Source: an uncultured Bacteroidia bacterium (GTDB lineage: Bacteria > Bacteroidota > Bacteroidia > Bacteroidales > F082). Taken from it: DNA of 64,000 nucleotides. Position 1 is the first letter of the stretch; the number at the start of each line of letters is the position of its first letter. Positions 15,661-24,627 of this stretch are shown here, in pieces. The notes beneath the pieces are model-generated. The model had not been told where the DNA came from. It searched no databases and worked only from the letters and a program-made list of their open reading frames with translations. Location: the NCBI GenBank assembly GCA_902801625.1, contig CADCJI010000010.1, positions 22,419-86,418 of the forward strand, read 5' to 3'. The position numbers and the translations under genes are program-made.

Positions 15661-16283
15661 ATCCCACTATCATAGCATACATCAAGCAGGAAATCCTCCC
15701 CCGCTACGAGAATTTCGATGCCGCCCATCAGCGCAACCATGCCGATGAGGTGATCGAAAGAAGTTTGGCCTTAGCCAAACATTATGATGTGGACGAGAAC
15801 ATGGTCTACGCCATTGCTGCGTACCATGACACTGGGCTTTGTGAAGGCCGCGACACCCATCATCTCGTTTCGGGACACATTATCCGCGAGGACAGAAAGT
15901 TAAAAGATTGGTTCAGTGAAAACCAAATCGAAATCATGGCACAAGCCGCAGAAGACCACCGTGCCTCGTCAGGGCACGAGCCACGCAGCATCTACGGCAA
16001 AATCGTGGCCGAAGCCGACCGCCTCATCTCACCCGAAAAGGTCATCCGACGCACCATTCAATTCACCCAAGACCACTTCCCCGACTACGATAAGGAACAA
16101 CAATACCAGCGCTTTCGAGAACATCTGTTGGAAAAATACTCCGACACGGGATATCTTCGCCTTTGGATACCCGAATCGGACAATGCCACACGATTGGAGG
16201 AATTGAGAATCATAATTCGTGACGAAGAAAAGATGCGCAAGGCTTTTGATCAAACCTTTGAGAAAATCAAGACCAATGAATGA
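15654..16283 (+). CDS. HD-domain phosphohydrolase
   Basis: A 209-residue cytoplasmic protein with HD-type metal-binding residues: HQRNHADEVI (His near 27), AYHDTGLCEG (the HD pair, ~61-62), DHRAS and EADRLIS. HD enzymes hydrolyse phosphate esters of nucleotides or signalling molecules; the substrate is unknown. ATG 15654 overlaps the end of the beta-helix gene by 7 bases, with a GGAGGTGGAGG purine run just upstream that could act as ribosome-binding site. Its 3' end overlaps the Fur-family gene, so it is likely co-transcribed with that regulator. Confidence 0.8.
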   Translation: MVNPTIIAYIKQEILPRYENFDAAHQRNHADEVIERSLALAKHYDVDENMVYAIAAYHDTGLCEGRDTHHLVSGHIIREDRKLKDWFSENQIEIMAQAAEDHRASSGHEPRSIYGKIVAEADRLISPEKVIRRTIQFTQDHFPDYDKEQQYQRFREHLLEKYSDTGYLRLWIPESDNATRLEELRIIIRDEEKMRKAFDQTFEKIKTNE

Positions 16284-16698
16284 ATCCGACCTTACCTTTT
16301 TGATGAAAGAACACGGCATCAAGCCTACCTCCAATCGTATCATCGTGGCCAAGGCCTTGTCCGAGGGAAACCGTCCCCTATCAATGACCGAGTTGGAAGA
16401 CCGCATCGGTAGCATCGACAAATCGGGCATCTTCCGTGCTTTGACACTCTTCAAAGAACAGCACCTCGTACATGTGCTTGAAGACGGTGATGGCGTGCGC
16501 TATGAACTCTGCCACAGCCACGACCACGCTGTCGACAACGACATGCATATTCACTTCCACTGCGAACATTGCGGAGAGACCATTTGTCTTGAAGACCTTG
16601 CCATTCCTGAGGTTCAGTTGCCCGAAGGATTTCTGATACAAAGTGCCAATTTTGTGCTCAAAGGCATTTGCCCAAAATGCCAAAAGTACCCTAGTTAA
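16276..16698 (+). CDS. Fur-family metal/peroxide-responsive repressor
   Basis: A 140-residue Fur-superfamily protein with an N-terminal winged helix (PTSNRIIVAKALSEG, then KSGIFRALTLFKEQHLV as recognition helix region), a metal-sensing HDHAVDNDMHIHFHCEHCG region, and a structural CxxC...CxxC pair (CEHCG, CPKCQ). Subfamily (Fur, Zur or PerR) cannot be told by eye. ATG 16276 overlaps the HD gene stop by 8 bases; the open frame from 16219 was not used because it lies inside that gene. Confidence 0.85.
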   Translation: MNESDLTFLMKEHGIKPTSNRIIVAKALSEGNRPLSMTELEDRIGSIDKSGIFRALTLFKEQHLVHVLEDGDGVRYELCHSHDHAVDNDMHIHFHCEHCGETICLEDLAIPEVQLPEGFLIQSANFVLKGICPKCQKYPS

Positions 16699-16742
16699 AT
16701 GCATTTTTCCACTTCAAATACACTCTGAATCTAGATATTTTG

Positions 16743-16750
16743 TATTTTTG
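16743..16750 (+). promoter_or_regulatory. -7 promoter box (TATTTTTG)
   Basis: An exact match lies 25 bases before ATG 16775. It rules out the long upstream extension of that open frame into the Fur-family gene. Confidence 0.6.
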
Positions 16751-16774
16751 CGTCAAATTTCAAAACCTTTCAAT

Positions 16775-17641
16775 ATGAAAAAAGCACTATTATCCTTCAT
16801 GATTCTTTGTTTCTGCGGCCTCGTTACGGCTCAAGAAATGAACAAAAATGAATTCAAGATGGCTTTGGGCGACACCGTCGTTTGGAGGCCTTTCGACAAC
16901 TGTGACAACAACGGCTACGAAATCAATGGACCCAAAATCATTAGTTTCAAGACTGTCAAGTTTGGCGACTGCATTCAGGTCATCGCAAAAAGAATAGGTA
17001 AAAGCAGCATCATTGCCACCTGCAACGACAGCGATGCCCAAGCCGTGGCCAGATTCACCGTTTTTGATCCGAATGATGTCCCTGCTGTGGTTGAAATACC
17101 CGAGAAACCTGCCACGCTGACTTTCACAGGTACCTATAAGTTCAACCCGCCCACCGATAATTTCTTCATCACCATCAATGACTTGGGTACCAAGCGCAAC
17201 GAGACCTATATGAGACATGGTGACAACGAAGCCTACAATGATGGCCTGGGCATCGACCGTTTCTGGAACATCAAGACAGGTAAGAACTGGTACTATCGTC
17301 CCGATGCACAAGGCTGGACCGACGATGTCGACTGGGAGTTTGAGGCTTTCGGTGAAAGCTTCCCCATCATCAACTCCTTCGCTACCGAGGTGGAAAAGAA
17401 CAACCTTTCCAACTATTATGTCGGCATGGAAAAAGTGCTTGACATCAACTGCTGGCACTTCTTCGTCGACTTTGAAGACAACTTGGTCATCCAATACTGG
17501 GTCGACCCCAGCAACGGCTGCACACTGAAACGTCAAATGAACGCTGACCCTGCAAAAGTGGTCACCGTCTACGACCTCAAGTACACGAAACTGCATTTCG
17601 GTCCCAGCTTCAAGAAGGGACTGCATGACACGAGAAGATAA
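16775..17641 (+). CDS. Secreted protein of unknown function
   Basis: A 288-residue protein with a clear Sec signal peptide (MKKALLSFMILCFCGLVTAQ). The N-terminal half looks like an Ig-like or bacterial-surface beta domain (GDTVVWRPFDNC...), the C-terminal half has many aromatics and two Trp-rich stretches (GKNWYYRPDAQGW, INCWHFFVDFEDN). No T9SS sorting domain or lipobox is present, so it is likely periplasmic. I do not recognise a family. It has its own promoter and is followed by gcvT 39 bases later. Confidence 0.6.
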   Translation: MKKALLSFMILCFCGLVTAQEMNKNEFKMALGDTVVWRPFDNCDNNGYEINGPKIISFKTVKFGDCIQVIAKRIGKSSIIATCNDSDAQAVARFTVFDPNDVPAVVEIPEKPATLTFTGTYKFNPPTDNFFITINDLGTKRNETYMRHGDNEAYNDGLGIDRFWNIKTGKNWYYRPDAQGWTDDVDWEFEAFGESFPIINSFATEVEKNNLSNYYVGMEKVLDINCWHFFVDFEDNLVIQYWVDPSNGCTLKRQMNADPAKVVTVYDLKYTKLHFGPSFKKGLHDTRR

Positions 17642-17680
17642 ATTTTGAATCTTTAAATATTAAATCTTAAATACCATACA

Positions 17681-18796
17681 ATGGAAAACATCGAATTAAA
17701 GAAAACCCCTTACAACCAGATCCATCACGACCTAGGCGCCAAGATGGCTGAATTTGCCGGTTACGACATGCCGATTCAATACACTGGTCTTGTTGAAGAA
17801 CACAACAATGTCCGCAACAATGTCGGCGTGTTCGATGTGAGCCACATGGGCGAGTTCCGCGCCAAAGGCCCCATGGCTAAGCAGTTCATGCAGTACTGCA
17901 CTGTCAACGACGTTGCCGCTTTGAGCGACGGCAAGGTGCAATACACCTGCTTGCCAAACGGCAAGGGTGGTATCGTAGACGACATGCTTGTCTATCGCAT
18001 CGCCGACGACCACTACTTCATGGTGCCCAACGCTGCCAACATCGACAAAGACTGGGCTTGGATGAGCCAGATTGCCGAGAAGTTTGGCATGACCCTTGGT
18101 GAAGACTTCAAGAACGAGAGCGAAGAATGGGCTCAGTTGGCCGTGCAAGGCCCCAACGCCTTGAAAGCCATGCAGAAGCTCACTAAAGCCAATGTGGTGG
18201 ATATGGAGTATTATACCTTCCAAATCATTAACTTCGCTGGTGTCGACAACATCATCTTCTCGACCACAGGTTACACTGGTTCAGGCGGCTGCGAGATCTA
18301 CATCCCCGTCGCCCACGCCAAGGAAGTTTGGGACGCTGTCTTTGAGGCTGGCAAGGAGTTCGGCATCATGCCCGCAGGTCTGGGCTGCCGCGACACCCTG
18401 CGTCTGGAAAAGGGCTTCTGCCTCTACGGTCACGAAATCGACGATACCATCAGCCCCATCGAGGCTGGTCTCGGCTGGATCACCAAGTTCGTGGATGGCA
18501 ACGACTTCCTCAACCGCGAAATCTTCGCCGCCCAGAAGGCCAATGGCGTGAGCCAGAAGATTGTCGGCTTCGAAATGATTGACCGCGGTATACCGCGTAA
18601 CGGCTATGAGGTTTGCGATGCCGAAGGCAACTGCATCGGTATGGTACGCTCAGGTAGCCCGTCACCTTCGACTGGCAAGAACATTGGCACCGCTTTGGTA
18701 AAGAAGGCCTTCAGCAAGAAGGACACCGAAATCTTCATCAAGATCCGCAACAAGCTCATAAAGGCTGTGGTGGTGAAGATGCCATTCCTTCCATAA
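17681..18796 (+). CDS. gcvT: Aminomethyltransferase, T protein of the glycine cleavage system
   Basis: The 371-residue protein matches GcvT along its length: the family opening KTPYNQIHHDLGAKMAEFAG, VGVFDVSHMGE near residue 48, GYTGSGGCEIY near 200, and RDTLRLEKGFCLYGHE near 237. It transfers the methylene of the H-protein-bound aminomethyl group to tetrahydrofolate, releasing ammonia. The other gcv genes are not in the window, but folD, which uses its product methylene-THF, lies 5 kb downstream. A strong intrinsic terminator follows at 18817. Confidence 0.95.
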   Translation: MENIELKKTPYNQIHHDLGAKMAEFAGYDMPIQYTGLVEEHNNVRNNVGVFDVSHMGEFRAKGPMAKQFMQYCTVNDVAALSDGKVQYTCLPNGKGGIVDDMLVYRIADDHYFMVPNAANIDKDWAWMSQIAEKFGMTLGEDFKNESEEWAQLAVQGPNALKAMQKLTKANVVDMEYYTFQIINFAGVDNIIFSTTGYTGSGGCEIYIPVAHAKEVWDAVFEAGKEFGIMPAGLGCRDTLRLEKGFCLYGHEIDDTISPIEAGLGWITKFVDGNDFLNREIFAAQKANGVSQKIVGFEMIDRGIPRNGYEVCDAEGNCIGMVRSGSPSPSTGKNIGTALVKKAFSKKDTEIFIKIRNKLIKAVVVKMPFLP

Positions 18797-18816
18797 GAAT
18801 TGGAAGAAAAAAGCTT

Positions 18817-18853
18817 CAAGCCGTTTTCGATTTTCGGAGACGGCTTGTTTTTT
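18817..18853 (+). terminator. Intrinsic terminator after gcvT
   Basis: An 8-bp stem CAAGCCGT / ACGGCTTG (18817-18824 and 18840-18847) is followed directly by a run of seven T. Confidence 0.8.
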
Positions 18854-18866
18854 GGCAAGATTTTTG

Positions 18867-18874
18867 TAGTTTTG
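18867..18874 (+). promoter_or_regulatory. -7 promoter box (TAGTTTTG)
   Basis: An exact TAnnTTTG match lies 51 bases before ATG 18925 and just after the gcvT terminator. Confidence 0.6.
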
Positions 18875-18924
18875 CAGTGTTAAAATGAAAGAAATTGAAG
18901 TTTAATAATTAAATATCTAACACA

Positions 18925-19455
18925 ATGAAAAAGTTAAGTGTAATCTGCATGACGATTTTGGCCATCACTTTATTAGCATCCTGCCGTGGTCCACAAGGGC
19001 CCGCTGGACACGATGGCAACGCAAATGTAGCTTCGTCAACTATCACAATTTATCCCAACAATTGGGAATGGGTAAACGACTGCCAATGGATGGTAGAAAT
19101 TGACTATCCTGCCATCACCGACAATGTGTATAACCATGGCGCAGTGCTTGTTTATATGGATGTTGAAGGAGCTTGGTCGCAAGTGCCGCTGACCTATTAT
19201 TATCAAGATTTGATCACCTACGACAACGGCACCCAAGAAGTCATCAACTGCGCAGCTTCCATTGAGGTGGCCACCTTGAGCGACGGTGGAGTACGCCTCT
19301 TCTGGACGGAAAGCGATTTCTATGATGGCATGCGTCCTGACACCCACGATTTCAAGATTGTGGCCATCGAAGCTAATGTATACAGAGACCGCAGCGATGT
19401 CGACTTCAGCAGCTACGAAGCTGTGAAGAAAGCCTTCCAACTGGCTGATGATTGA
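18925..19455 (+). CDS. Small lipoprotein with a collagen-like GPQGPAG segment
   Basis: A 176-residue lipoprotein with lipobox LLASC (Cys20). Directly after the lipidated Cys comes RGPQGPAGHDGN, a short Gly-X-Y stretch that may act as a flexible spacer, followed by a beta-rich domain with many Trp and Tyr residues (NNWEWVNDCQWMVEIDY). Many Bacteroidetes lipoproteins share this short collagen-like linker followed by a globular domain. Function unknown. It is transcribed alone toward the antiporter gene, with a palindromic repeat at 19484 between them. Confidence 0.7.
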   Translation: MKKLSVICMTILAITLLASCRGPQGPAGHDGNANVASSTITIYPNNWEWVNDCQWMVEIDYPAITDNVYNHGAVLVYMDVEGAWSQVPLTYYYQDLITYDNGTQEVINCAASIEVATLSDGGVRLFWTESDFYDGMRPDTHDFKIVAIEANVYRDRSDVDFSSYEAVKKAFQLADD

Positions 19456-19483
19456 TTGAGAATAATTTGATAGGAAAATTCAG

Positions 19484-19511
19484 GTAGAGACGTGCCATGG
19501 CGCGTCTCTAT
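19484..19511. repeat. REP-A palindrome (copy 1)
   Basis: GTAGAGACG and CGTCTCTAT arms enclose a diverged loop. It sits between two convergent genes and is followed by a T run, so it may serve as a two-way terminator. Confidence 0.7.
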
Positions 19512-19516
19512 TGTTT

Positions 19517-20473
19517 TTATTGCATCACCAACGAGAACCACATAAAACCCACATAACCCAATGTCAACAAAGCGCCTTCCCAACGGGAAATCTTTCGCCC
19601 TTTGCCCGTGAAGACAAACAGCAGCATGAGGATGTTAGCGGCAAAAAGAATCATCAACTGCTTGTTCATCATCGGCTCGAAAGGCAAGGGAGTGATGATG
19701 GAACTGACGCCTAACACCATGAAAATGTTGAGGATATTAGAGCCCAACACATTGCCGATGGCGATGCCGGAATTCTTCTTCAAAGCAGCCACAATGGAAG
19801 TGATGAGCTCGGGCAACGATGTGGCAGTTGCCACTACGGTCAAGCCGATGGTGCCTTCATCCATACCCCAGTTCTTTGCCAAGATTTGCGCGTTGTTTGA
19901 AACAAGTTCACCACCAACATATAACCCAGCAATACCAAAAACCAATGCTAGGATGGTCTTCCCCCAAGGCATGGCTTCTTGCACATCTTCGGTCTCTTCT
20001 TTCGGGTCGTTTTTCAGCATGGTCAGCAACAAGTATGCGAAACCCATCAACAAGAGGACGATACCTTCAATCCAATTGATGGTACGCGCCTGACCTGAGA
20101 AAAAGTAGTTAGCCATCAAAGTAATGGCAAGTGTTGCTACAAAGCCCACAGGAATGTCGCGGCGGATGGAGACACGGCTCACATCGATAGGCCAGATAAT
20201 CGAACTCACACCCAAGATGAGCAAAATGTTCATCGTATTACTCCCGATGATGTTGCCGATGGCCAAGCCAGGACTGCCTTTGATGCATGAAAACACATTG
20301 ACAATCATCTCAGGCAGCGATGTGCCAAAAGCCACGATGGTCAAACCTATAATAAGCGGCGACAGTTTGGCGCGGATGCCCACGCTGGTAGCTCCGTTGA
20401 CAAGCCAGTTAGCACCTAGAATCAAGGCGACAAAGCCGAGGATGAGTAATAATAAAGGTATTAGTGAATCCAT
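19517..20473 (-). CDS. Calcium/sodium antiporter (CaCA family)
   Basis: From the internal start MDSLIPLLLLILG the protein is 318 residues with about ten membrane segments and the duplicated alpha repeats of the K+-independent CaCA (YrbG-like) exchangers: GLTIVAFGTSLPEMIVN with GNIIGSNTMNI, and GLTVVATATSLPELITS with GNVLGSNILNI. It exchanges Ca2+ for Na+ or H+ across the inner membrane. The frame stays open to ATG 20563, adding 30 residues (FDKLRDLN...VVEPVEM) that are encoded by a REP-B repeat and have no place in the family, so I place the start at 20473. It follows yggS in the same direction. Confidence 0.88.
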   Translation of the reverse strand: MDSLIPLLLLILGFVALILGANWLVNGATSVGIRAKLSPLIIGLTIVAFGTSLPEMIVNVFSCIKGSPGLAIGNIIGSNTMNILLILGVSSIIWPIDVSRVSIRRDIPVGFVATLAITLMANYFFSGQARTINWIEGIVLLLMGFAYLLLTMLKNDPKEETEDVQEAMPWGKTILALVFGIAGLYVGGELVSNNAQILAKNWGMDEGTIGLTVVATATSLPELITSIVAALKKNSGIAIGNVLGSNILNIFMVLGVSSIITPLPFEPMMNKQLMILFAANILMLLFVFTGKGRKISRWEGALLTLGYVGFMWFSLVMQ

Positions 20474-20486
20474 TTCTTTTGGTAGC

Positions 20487-20556
20487 GGCATTTCGACAGG
20501 CTCAACGACCTTCGCTTTTTTTGTTTTGTTAAGGTCCCTGAGTTTGTCGAAGGGCC
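20487..20556. repeat. REP-B composite palindrome (copy 1)
   Basis: Two facing units, TTTCGACAGGCTCAACGACC and AAGGTCCCTGAGTTTGTCGA, are separated by a T-rich spacer and form a large imperfect hairpin between yggS and the antiporter. Both units are read in-frame upstream of the antiporter start. Confidence 0.75.
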
Positions 20557-20566
20557 GATTCATTTA

Positions 20567-21238
20567 TTAAACGTTATAATGTCTCGCTCCAAATATCTTG
20601 CTTCCTACACGCACCAAAGTTGCGCCTTCCTCAACGGCGATTGGATAGTCGTCCGACATGCCCATCGAAATCTCCTTGAATTGCGGCTGATTGGCAAAAT
20701 ATTCTGTCTTAAGGATGTCAAATATGTCTTTCAAATGTTTGAATTCCTTGCGGACTTCGGCCTCGTCGTCAGTGAAAGTGGCCATGCCCATCACGCCGCA
20801 GATACGCACATTTTCCATCTGTTTGAACGCTTCTGAATCAAGCAATTGGCGAGCTTCATCCATATCGAGGCCAAATTTGGTTTCCTCCTGAGCGATGTGG
20901 AATTGCAACAGGCAATCCACCACACGGTCATGCTTCTTGGCTTCCTTGTTGACGCCTTCCAATAGGTTAGCCGAGTCTATACTATGGACGAGCGTGACAA
21001 ATGGGATGATGTATTTGATTTTGTTGGTCTGCAAATGGCCGATGAAGTGCCACTGGATATCTTGCGGCAGCACCTCATGCTTGTCGCGCATCTCGAGGGC
21101 GTGGTTTTCGCCAAAAATGCGTTGGCCTGCGTCGTAAGCTTCTTGCAAGTCACTGACAGGCTTGGTTTTGCTGACAGCTACCAAAGTCACTGACTCGGGC
21201 AGCGTCGCCCTGATTTTTTCAAGGTTTTCTTTGATCAT
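20567..21238 (-). CDS. YggS/PLPBP pyridoxal-phosphate homeostasis protein
   Basis: A 223-residue single-domain TIM-barrel protein. The PLP-binding lysine is Lys24 in AVSKTKPVS. IFGENHALE, WHFIGHLQTNKIK and MGMSDDYPIA are family hallmarks, and the C-terminal VRVGSKIFGAR matches the phosphate-binding end. It holds PLP and balances B6 vitamers and amino-acid pools and has no known catalytic turnover. It is divergent from ffh with opposed promoters in the 100-base gap. Confidence 0.93.
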   Translation of the reverse strand: MIKENLEKIRATLPESVTLVAVSKTKPVSDLQEAYDAGQRIFGENHALEMRDKHEVLPQDIQWHFIGHLQTNKIKYIIPFVTLVHSIDSANLLEGVNKEAKKHDRVVDCLLQFHIAQEETKFGLDMDEARQLLDSEAFKQMENVRICGVMGMATFTDDEAEVRKEFKHLKDIFDILKTEYFANQPQFKEISMGMSDDYPIAVEEGATLVRVGSKIFGARHYNV

Positions 21239-21261
21239 GATTCCAAGAATTAAAAATCGTG

Positions 21262-21269
21262 CAAAATTA
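21262..21269 (-). promoter_or_regulatory. -7 promoter box for yggS (TAATTTTG on minus strand)
   Basis: An exact match on the minus strand lies 23 bases before the yggS start and is arranged back to back with the ffh promoter. Confidence 0.6.
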
Positions 21270-21311
21270 CTAAGGTTTCTCGGGTTTTGCTACAAATCGC
21301 TGAAATTTTCT

Positions 21312-21319
21312 TACCTTTG
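21312..21319 (+). promoter_or_regulatory. -7 promoter box for ffh (TACCTTTG)
   Basis: An exact match lies 20 bases before ATG 21340. Confidence 0.65.
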
Positions 21320-21339
21320 CGCCCAAATTTCGAAGAATT

Positions 21340-22674
21340 ATGTTTGAAGGTTTAAGCGAAAAATTAGAACGTTCGTTCAAAGTCCTTAAGGGACAGGCTT
21401 ATATCACTGAGGTGAATATTGCCGACACGATGAAGGAAATCCGTCGCGCCCTCTTGGATGCCGACGTCAGCTATAAGATTGCCAAGGATGTCACCAACAA
21501 CATCAAGGAAAAAGCCCTCGGTCAGGAGATTCTCTCCTCGGTGAAGCCAGGCGAAATGATGGTCAAGATTGTGCATGATGAGTTGGCCGAATTGATGGGC
21601 GGAGAGGCCGTCGACATCAACCTGAAGGGTCAGCCGAGCATCATCTTGATTGCAGGTCTGCAAGGTTCGGGTAAGACCACTTTCTCAGCCAAGTTGGCCT
21701 CTTATCTGAAGCGCAAACGCAGCAAGCAAGTGCTTTTGGTGGCTGGAGACGTGTATCGTCCTGCTGCCATCGAACAGTTGAAAGTACTGGGGCAACAGGT
21801 TGAGGTTGAGGTGTACAGCGAAGATGGCAACAAAAACCCGGTGCAGATTGCGCAAAATGCCATCAACCACGCCCGTAATCAAGGCAAGAACGTGGTCATT
21901 ATCGATACCGCCGGTCGTCTGGCCGTCGATGAAGAGATGATGAACGAGATTGCCAACATCAAGGAAACGGTTCATCCGCACGAGACCTTGTTTGTGGTGG
22001 ACTCCATGACAGGTCAGGATGCCGTGAACACGGCCAAGGCCTTCAATGATCGCTTGGACTTCGACGGTGTGGTGCTCACCAAGTTGGACGGTGACACCCG
22101 TGGCGGTGCTGCCCTTACCATCCGCACGGTGGTGGAGAAGCCCATCAAGTTCGTCGGTATCGGCGAAAAGATGGATGCTCTCGATGTATTCCACCCCAAG
22201 CGTATGGCCGACCGTATCCTCGGCATGGGCGACATTGTCTCACTCGTGGAACGCGCCCAAGAACAGTTCGATGAAGAGGAAGCCCGCAAGTTGCAGAAAA
22301 AACTCGCCAAGAACGAGTTCAACTATAACGACTTCCTGAAGCAAATCCAGCAAATAAAGAAGATGGGTAACCTGAAGGACTTGGCCAGCATGATTCCTGG
22401 CATGGACAAAGCCTTGAAAGGCGAGGAAATCGACGACGACGCCTTCAAGAGCATTGAGGCCATCATCTATTCGATGACACCCGCCGAGCGCGAGAACCCG
22501 AAACTGCTTAACGGCACGCGTCGGAAGCGTATTGCCGACGGAAGCGGCACTTCTATCGTGGAAGTGAACCGCCTCGTGAAGCAATTCGAGGAGACCTCGA
22601 AGATGATGCGTATGATGACCACTGGCGGAGGCAAGAAACTGATGCGCATGGCGGGGAACATGAAACGCCGCTAA
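21340..22674 (+). CDS. ffh: Signal recognition particle protein Ffh (SRP54)
   Basis: The 444-residue GTPase has the N domain, the G domain with GLQGSGKTTFSAKLA (~106), DTAGRLAVD, TKLDGDTRGG and the Met-rich RNA/signal-binding M domain ending MMRMMTTGGGKKLMRMAG. Together with 4.5S RNA it recognises signal sequences on ribosomes and docks with FtsY. Length and motif spacing are standard. It is followed 36 bases later by folD, so the two may be co-transcribed. Confidence 0.97.
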   Translation: MFEGLSEKLERSFKVLKGQAYITEVNIADTMKEIRRALLDADVSYKIAKDVTNNIKEKALGQEILSSVKPGEMMVKIVHDELAELMGGEAVDINLKGQPSIILIAGLQGSGKTTFSAKLASYLKRKRSKQVLLVAGDVYRPAAIEQLKVLGQQVEVEVYSEDGNKNPVQIAQNAINHARNQGKNVVIIDTAGRLAVDEEMMNEIANIKETVHPHETLFVVDSMTGQDAVNTAKAFNDRLDFDGVVLTKLDGDTRGGAALTIRTVVEKPIKFVGIGEKMDALDVFHPKRMADRILGMGDIVSLVERAQEQFDEEEARKLQKKLAKNEFNYNDFLKQIQQIKKMGNLKDLASMIPGMDKALKGEEIDDDAFKSIEAIIYSMTPAERENPKLLNGTRRKRIADGSGTSIVEVNRLVKQFEETSKMMRMMTTGGGKKLMRMAGNMKRR

Positions 22675-22710
22675 TCATAATTCAAGATTCAAGATTCAAA
22701 ATTTATAATT

Positions 22711-23592
22711 ATGGATAAGATTATTGATGGTAAAATCATCTCTGAACAGATAAAGAAAGAGATCGCGGCTGAAGTCGCAGACATAATCGACCACGGCAAA
22801 CCCGCTCCGCATCTCGCTGCAGTCATTGTGGGCGATGACGGCGCCAGCAAGACCTATGTGGCCTCTAAAGAAAAAGCCTGCCACTCGGTGGGCATGACCT
22901 CGTCAGTGTATCGTCTGCCCGTCACAACGACGGAAAAAGAGATGCTCGACATGGTCGATTTCCTCAACAACGACCCCGAAATCAACGGCTACATCATTCA
23001 ACTGCCGCTGCCTAAGCACATCGACGAGAACAAAGTCATCGCCGCCATCAAGCCTGAAAAGGACGTGGACGGCTTCACGAGCATCAATGCTGGTCGCATG
23101 ATGTTGGGTCTGCCCTGCTACATTCCAGCTACACCAAACGGCATTATGGAGCTCATCAAGCGTTCTGGCATTGAGACGGTTGGTAAGAATGTGGTAGTCT
23201 TGGGTCGTTCCAACATCGTAGGTACGCCTATGGCCATCCTCATGTCACGTAAGGGCATCGACTCCACCGTCACCTTGTGCCACAGCCGCACTAAGAACCT
23301 ACCCGACATCTGCCGCAATGCCGACATCCTCGTTGCCGCCATTGGCAAGCAAGGTTTCGTGACCGCCGACATGGTGAAACCCGGTGCCGTGGTCATCGAT
23401 GTGGGTATCCACCGTATTGAAGACCCAACCAGTCCCAAGGGCTACAAGATTATGGGCGATGTGGATTATGACGAAGTATATAAAGTGGCCTCTAAAATCA
23501 CCCCTGTCCCTGGTGGTGTAGGCCCAATGACCATCGTTTCGTTGCTGCAAAACACGCTGAAAGCAGCCAAAGGCGAGGTCTATCCAAAATAA
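22711..23592 (+). CDS. folD: Bifunctional methylene-THF dehydrogenase/cyclohydrolase
   Basis: A 293-residue FolD with catalytic Lys in YVASKEKAC (~53), IIQLPLPKH and the Rossmann-type VVVLGRSNIVGTPMA (~165). GGVGPMTIVSLLQNT is the family's C-terminal signature. It converts methylene-THF to formyl-THF through two steps with NAD(P). The gene is preceded by a short tandem repeat of AAGATTC and followed by a strong terminator. The GcvT upstream feeds the same one-carbon pool. Confidence 0.96.
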   Translation: MDKIIDGKIISEQIKKEIAAEVADIIDHGKPAPHLAAVIVGDDGASKTYVASKEKACHSVGMTSSVYRLPVTTTEKEMLDMVDFLNNDPEINGYIIQLPLPKHIDENKVIAAIKPEKDVDGFTSINAGRMMLGLPCYIPATPNGIMELIKRSGIETVGKNVVVLGRSNIVGTPMAILMSRKGIDSTVTLCHSRTKNLPDICRNADILVAAIGKQGFVTADMVKPGAVVIDVGIHRIEDPTSPKGYKIMGDVDYDEVYKVASKITPVPGGVGPMTIVSLLQNTLKAAKGEVYPK

Positions 23593-23611
23593 GTTTTCAT
23601 GGTTTTTTGGT

Positions 23612-23648
23612 AACGGGATAACCTTTTTCAGGGTCATCCCGTTTTTTT
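23612..23648 (+). terminator. Intrinsic terminator after folD
   Basis: An 8-bp stem AACGGGAT / ATCCCGTT (23612-23619 and 23636-23643) runs into a T tract. Confidence 0.8.
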
Positions 23649-23674
23649 ATTGCAAATAATCCAAGATTTTTACA

Positions 23675-23682
23675 TAGTTTTG
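23675..23682 (+). promoter_or_regulatory. -7 promoter box (TAGTTTTG)
   Basis: An exact match lies 21 bases before ATG 23704 and decides that start over in-frame codons upstream. Confidence 0.6.
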
Positions 23683-23703
23683 CACCTTATAGTAAAAGAG
23701 AAC

Positions 23704-24627
23704 ATGAAAAAAAGATGGTTTATCACAATCGTGTTGTTGTCGTTTTTCACTTTGGCAAATGCACAAGAAGAAGGCACGGCTGACTTCTCCCCTATTTTCT
23801 TCCCTCAACTTAAGGCCGAACTGCCCAAAGAGGTGAACGAGACTTCAGGTCTTTTCATGCACAATGGTCGCCTCTGGACCCACAACGACAGCGGAGGCAA
23901 GCCGATATTGTTCGCACTTGATACCGCGACATTTGAAGTAGTGCAGAGAATCACTCTCGCCAATGTGAAAAACAAGGATTGGGAGGATATCTGCACCGAT
24001 GGCGAAACCGTGTTCATTGGCGACTTCGGCAACAACAAAGGTAGCCGTAAGAACTTGAGAATCTTTACTATCCCCTTGTCAGACATTCCTAAAGAAGGCG
24101 ATGCCAACCTTATTGCGGACTCCATCACATTCCGCTTTGGCGACCAAACAGACTTCAACCACATCAAACAAGGACATGACTACGATTGCGAGGCCATGTT
24201 TACTACTGAGGACTATCTCTATCTTTTCAGCAAAGGCTGGGCTACGGGCACAACGCGTCTATACCGACTTCCAAAAACATCTGGAAGCCATGTGGCAGAG
24301 GTGGTCAATGGCTTTGACTCACAAGGACTAATCACAGGTGCCGATTACGATATTGAGAATCGCATATTAGTCATAGTAGGCTATGTGAAAAACATTTGGA
24401 AGCCTTTCATGTACATCATTTTCGACTTCGACGAGTCAGGAGTAAAGCTCTCGAACCGTCGTTTTGAGATGCCACAATGGACGGGTGCCCAAACCGAAGG
24501 CATTTGTTTCTTCGACTACGGACAATGCTATGTCACGGCTGAGACCTCCCCCACCATCACCGCAAAGGTTTTCGTGGTGGATTTCCGCAAATGGATTGAA
24601 AAGAATCTCAAAAACAAGAAGGAATGA
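23704..24627 (+). CDS. Secreted protein, probably beta-propeller-like
   Basis: A 307-residue protein with a Sec signal peptide ending LANAQ. The body has repeated four-strand-like blocks such as LWTHNDSGGKPILFALD and DWEDICTDGETVFIGDFGNN, reminiscent of SdiA-regulated or esterase-like propellers, but no catalytic set is obvious. No T9SS domain or lipobox is present, so a periplasmic location is likely. Its stop overlaps the ATG of the OmpA-family gene, giving a translationally coupled pair. Confidence 0.65.
   Translation: MKKRWFITIVLLSFFTLANAQEEGTADFSPIFFPQLKAELPKEVNETSGLFMHNGRLWTHNDSGGKPILFALDTATFEVVQRITLANVKNKDWEDICTDGETVFIGDFGNNKGSRKNLRIFTIPLSDIPKEGDANLIADSITFRFGDQTDFNHIKQGHDYDCEAMFTTEDYLYLFSKGWATGTTRLYRLPKTSGSHVAEVVNGFDSQGLITGADYDIENRILVIVGYVKNIWKPFMYIIFDFDESGVKLSNRRFEMPQWTGAQTEGICFFDYGQCYVTAETSPTITAKVFVVDFRKWIEKNLKNKKE

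Noticed and set aside
16790-17626. 278-codon minus-strand open frame opposite the secreted protein at 16775
   Set aside because: The plus strand has a promoter and signal peptide; the minus frame has neither.
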